Positions 61,846 to 64,000 of a DNA stretch of 64,000 nt are shown one piece after another. The position numbers and the translations under genes were made by a program. The notes under the pieces were generated by a model. It ran no database searches. It saw only the letters and a program-made list of their open reading frames with translations, and was not told the DNA's origin. The stretch comes from Solicoccozyma terricola. Its lineage: Eukaryota > Basidiomycota > Tremellomycetes > Filobasidiales > Piskurozymaceae. How positions within the stretch are numbered: position 1 is the stretch's first letter; the number at the start of each line of letters is the position of its first letter. The DNA is taken from positions 428,157-492,156 of the forward strand of contig BCLD01000007.1 in NCBI GenBank assembly GCA_001600875.1, written 5' to 3'.

Positions 61846-61888
61846 TAAAAAAAAGCCACGTCTATCCCGTAAATGGGACAGACGTGGC
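61846..61888 (-). terminator. Strong hairpin followed by a T-tract on the minus strand
   Basis: GCCACGTCT (61855-61863) pairs exactly with AGACGTGGC (61880-61888); after one mismatch the stem continues TCCC/GGGA, with a 6-nt loop. Read on the minus strand the stem is followed directly by about eight Ts (61847-61854). That is the look of the 3' end of an RNA polymerase III transcript. No matching RNA could be recognised upstream, so the terminator role is a guess. Confidence 0.4.
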
Positions 61889-63793
61889 AAAATGATTTCC
61901 TTTGGCTCTGCTCCAGGCGATATCGCACGAGGCGACACCACCCTTCGCAGATCCAATGGAATCCGCTCTACTTCAACTTACGATGAGGTACTTCTAGAAG
62001 ACGCCTATCGATGGTATCGGTGTTATAACGAGCGGAGGGAGGGAGTCGAGGGAAAGAGACAAACCACCCAGAGAGATGATTGATGAGTGCCGTTTAACAC
62101 GGACAAACACGATATCGAAAGAAGATGAAACCCCCGGGATAATCAAATACAAGGTGATGCGAAGCAAGCAAAAGATGGAAAGAATTTTTTTTCCGCGTTC
62201 AATAACGATTATACTTGAGGGAAAAGACGAAAAACCCAGAGATAAAAAAGGGGTGATTCTCACACGATAGGTGCGCATACCAGCGCGAAATATGATCTCC
62301 CACGTTGGCCAACTCCTTGATGATTGTTGCTGGTGATAATGATGGTCGCTTGCCTAGTAATGTATGTTGAAAGTGTTAAGAACCCATACGACGCTCCCGT
62401 TATCCGGAATTATCGATCGAATCCGTTCGTGGTTCCCGCCTGCCTGCGTGCGTTTAAAGGCTTAAGACGTCTCCCGCTTTGAGAAACTCTCCTCCAGACA
62501 CCTCCGAGAGAAGACCTGCCCAAAAATCCCAAGAGAACGCCGAAAACTACTTACCGAGCTCTTTTTTGACCCACGTTTTTCGAAAAGAACAGCTCGATAG
62601 ATATAATTTTGTTTTGCCCCCTGATAGCCCGCATGTTTATTCGCCTTGAGATGTTTCTCGTTCGCCGTCATCCAGCTGAAACTAAAAACAACAGACGAGA
62701 TGATCAAAATCGATCCGCGTCATATACCCAAAAGTAAACCCCCCCAACTCTCAAAAAGAAAAAAGAAAGAAAAAGACGAAAAGATCCCAAAGAAAACCAA
62801 CAAGAAAAACCTCGAACAAGAATCTCAAAAAAAACAAACCACCAACGCCATTTTTGTTTCATTCCATGAAGAAGAAAAAAAAAACGAATAACCATCGTCG
62901 ACGCCACTAAACCCGTCGCCTTCCACACTCCGCAGTTGCTTTGCATTAGCATCACAGATATTCAAAAAAAGAAAAAGAAAAAAAAATGGGTTGCTTGAAG
63001 AGATCACACCGTTTTTTTGGTAATAAAAAAGGAACTCCGATTTGAAGACGGTGGGTGTCTATTGCATGGACATTTCCCCCGGGAAAAAATTGTTGATTAT
63101 TGATTACCGATGTCGATTGGAAGACGTTGAAGAAAGAAAAACGAAAAATAGTCCATCATCCCACGTTACCCGTGTCGATGCATTGTACCTCTCGTCTCTC
63201 CGTTCCGGGTTGAAAAGGTTGTTTTGTCTCTGATAAAAAAGAAAACCAACCAAAACCCAAAAAAATTGTCACCATACGACGAAAAATAAAAGGAGGTCCT
63301 CAATCAAAAGGGTTCTTTTATTGATTTCTCGGATTACTTATCCTTGATATTCATTTTCCATCCTTCTGACCGGTCGATGTTGTCGATGTTGTCGGTGTTT
63401 TGTCGGTGTTTTGTTTTCTTTTTTTCTTTTTCTTTTCAAAATCTGTAATTTTTTCTCCTTATCTAAAAGAAAACCCCAAAAAAAAGGTTTTCTTTCTTCT
63501 CATTGCAAACTGCGAAGGGGTGCGTCGGAGGGGGAAGATCGGAAAGTATTTGTCTTTAAAAAAACGGGGGGGGGGGGGGCGAGGGAACGTCGTTTCCTTC
63601 TTTTTTTTTTTCAAAGAAAAGGTCTCGACTCCTTTTGTTTATTCTTGTTCTTGGGTCTAAATTTGATTTCTTTCTTTTTCTCTCTTTTTCTCTTTTCTCG
63701 ATTCGATCGGGGGGGGGAAGAATGATGGGGTGGTGAAACCGAATCATGTTTTCCTTTTGCTCTTACTTTTCATAGCCTTCGCCATGGCTTGTT

Positions 63794-63826
63794 CATTCGT
63801 TCGTTCGTTCGTTCATTCCTTCATTC
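63794..63826. repeat. TTCG/TTCA tetranucleotide repeat
   Basis: Four TTCG units in a row grade into ATTCCTTCATTCC. A simple microsatellite in non-coding DNA. Confidence 0.7.
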
Positions 63827-64000
63827 CAACGCCGGTGTATACTTGAGATTCAAAAGCGTCGACACTTGGGATCTCCATTCACACCCAACCTGATCACTAA
63901 ACACCTGTCCCAATACTCAAAAACCCAACCTCTGAACCGAACCAACACCGCAAACCGGAAAAAAAAAAAAGAGGCAAACAAAGAGGAGAGAGGGAGGGGG

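Larger units (their letters stand above)
61560..64000. other. Gene-free 2.4 kb with A/T tracts
   Basis: I find no exon set that looks coding on either strand. The first part is the SEM1 promoter. From about 62,100 on, the sequence is full of A-runs and T-runs (for example 62,740-62,880, 62,965-62,990, 63,410-63,490, 63,601-63,612), with a G13 run near 63,567, a G9 run near 63,710, and a TTCG tetranucleotide repeat near 63,796-63,812. The right end (63,880-64,000) is CA-rich and may be a leader or promoter of a gene beyond the window. Confidence 0.45.

Noticed and set aside
62696..62890. Lys-rich open frame in the A-tract region
   Set aside because: It is simply A-rich DNA translated as lysine; no conserved motif, no splice support.
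63400..63725. Phe-rich overlapping open frames near the right end
   Set aside because: They come from T-tracts and a G13 run; no start context or coding character.

Overview
The window is nuclear DNA from a basidiomycete fungus, most likely a yeast-like tremellomycete (Cryptococcus/Kwoniella/Tremella relatives). This is inferred from very dense, short GT-AG introns (mostly 50-70 nt, often with CTAAC/CTGAC-type branch sites), about 50% GC, a compact gene order, and the mix of a CAP10-type GT90 glycosyltransferase with a Byr4/Bfa1-like spindle-checkpoint protein. I saw no bacterial operons, CRISPR arrays, transposons or rRNA, and found no convincing tRNA.

Layout. 1-719: 3' end of a CaiB/BaiF CoA-transferase gene (+). 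802-4637: ATG9 (-). 6009-6491: a small secreted double-psi beta-barrel protein (+). 7485-10550: the Miro GTPase GEM1 (+). 11055-14276: a Byr4/Bfa1-like GAP subunit (+). 15001-18824: an unrecognised RS-rich gene with an RRM-like segment (+). 19070-35185: the giant midasin gene MDN1, 17 exons whose reconstructed lengths sum to exactly 5,037 codons (+). 35327-37529: a GT90 glycosyltransferase (-). 38005-38636: a tiny five-exon gene with a 14-nt microexon (-). 39158-41939: a von Willebrand A-domain protein (-). 43108-49129: an 1,894-residue mostly disordered protein of unknown function (+). 49458-51898: PUS1 tRNA pseudouridine synthase (+). 51965-55453: a PMT2-type protein O-mannosyltransferase (-). 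55783-56935: SRP receptor beta subunit (+). 56977-60299: cysteinyl-tRNA synthetase with a probable mitochondrial presequence from an upstream start (-). 60622-61559: SEM1/DSS1 (-). 61560-64000: no gene found; A/T-tract-rich DNA with a strong hairpin.

The genes do not form one pathway. Most are housekeeping: ribosome assembly (MDN1), tRNA modification and charging (PUS1, CysRS), ER targeting and glycosylation (SRPRB, PMT2, GT90), autophagy (ATG9), mitochondrial dynamics (GEM1), mitotic exit (Byr4-like) and the proteasome (SEM1). A CACGTG element lies 70-110 bp upstream of the ATG of ATG9, MDN1 and PUS1. Less familiar material is the RS/RRM-like gene, the 108-residue small protein, the 1,894-residue protein with its poly-C intron and proline-rich tandem repeats, and the hairpin near 61.86 kb. 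I found no clear evidence of a wholly new multi-gene system.
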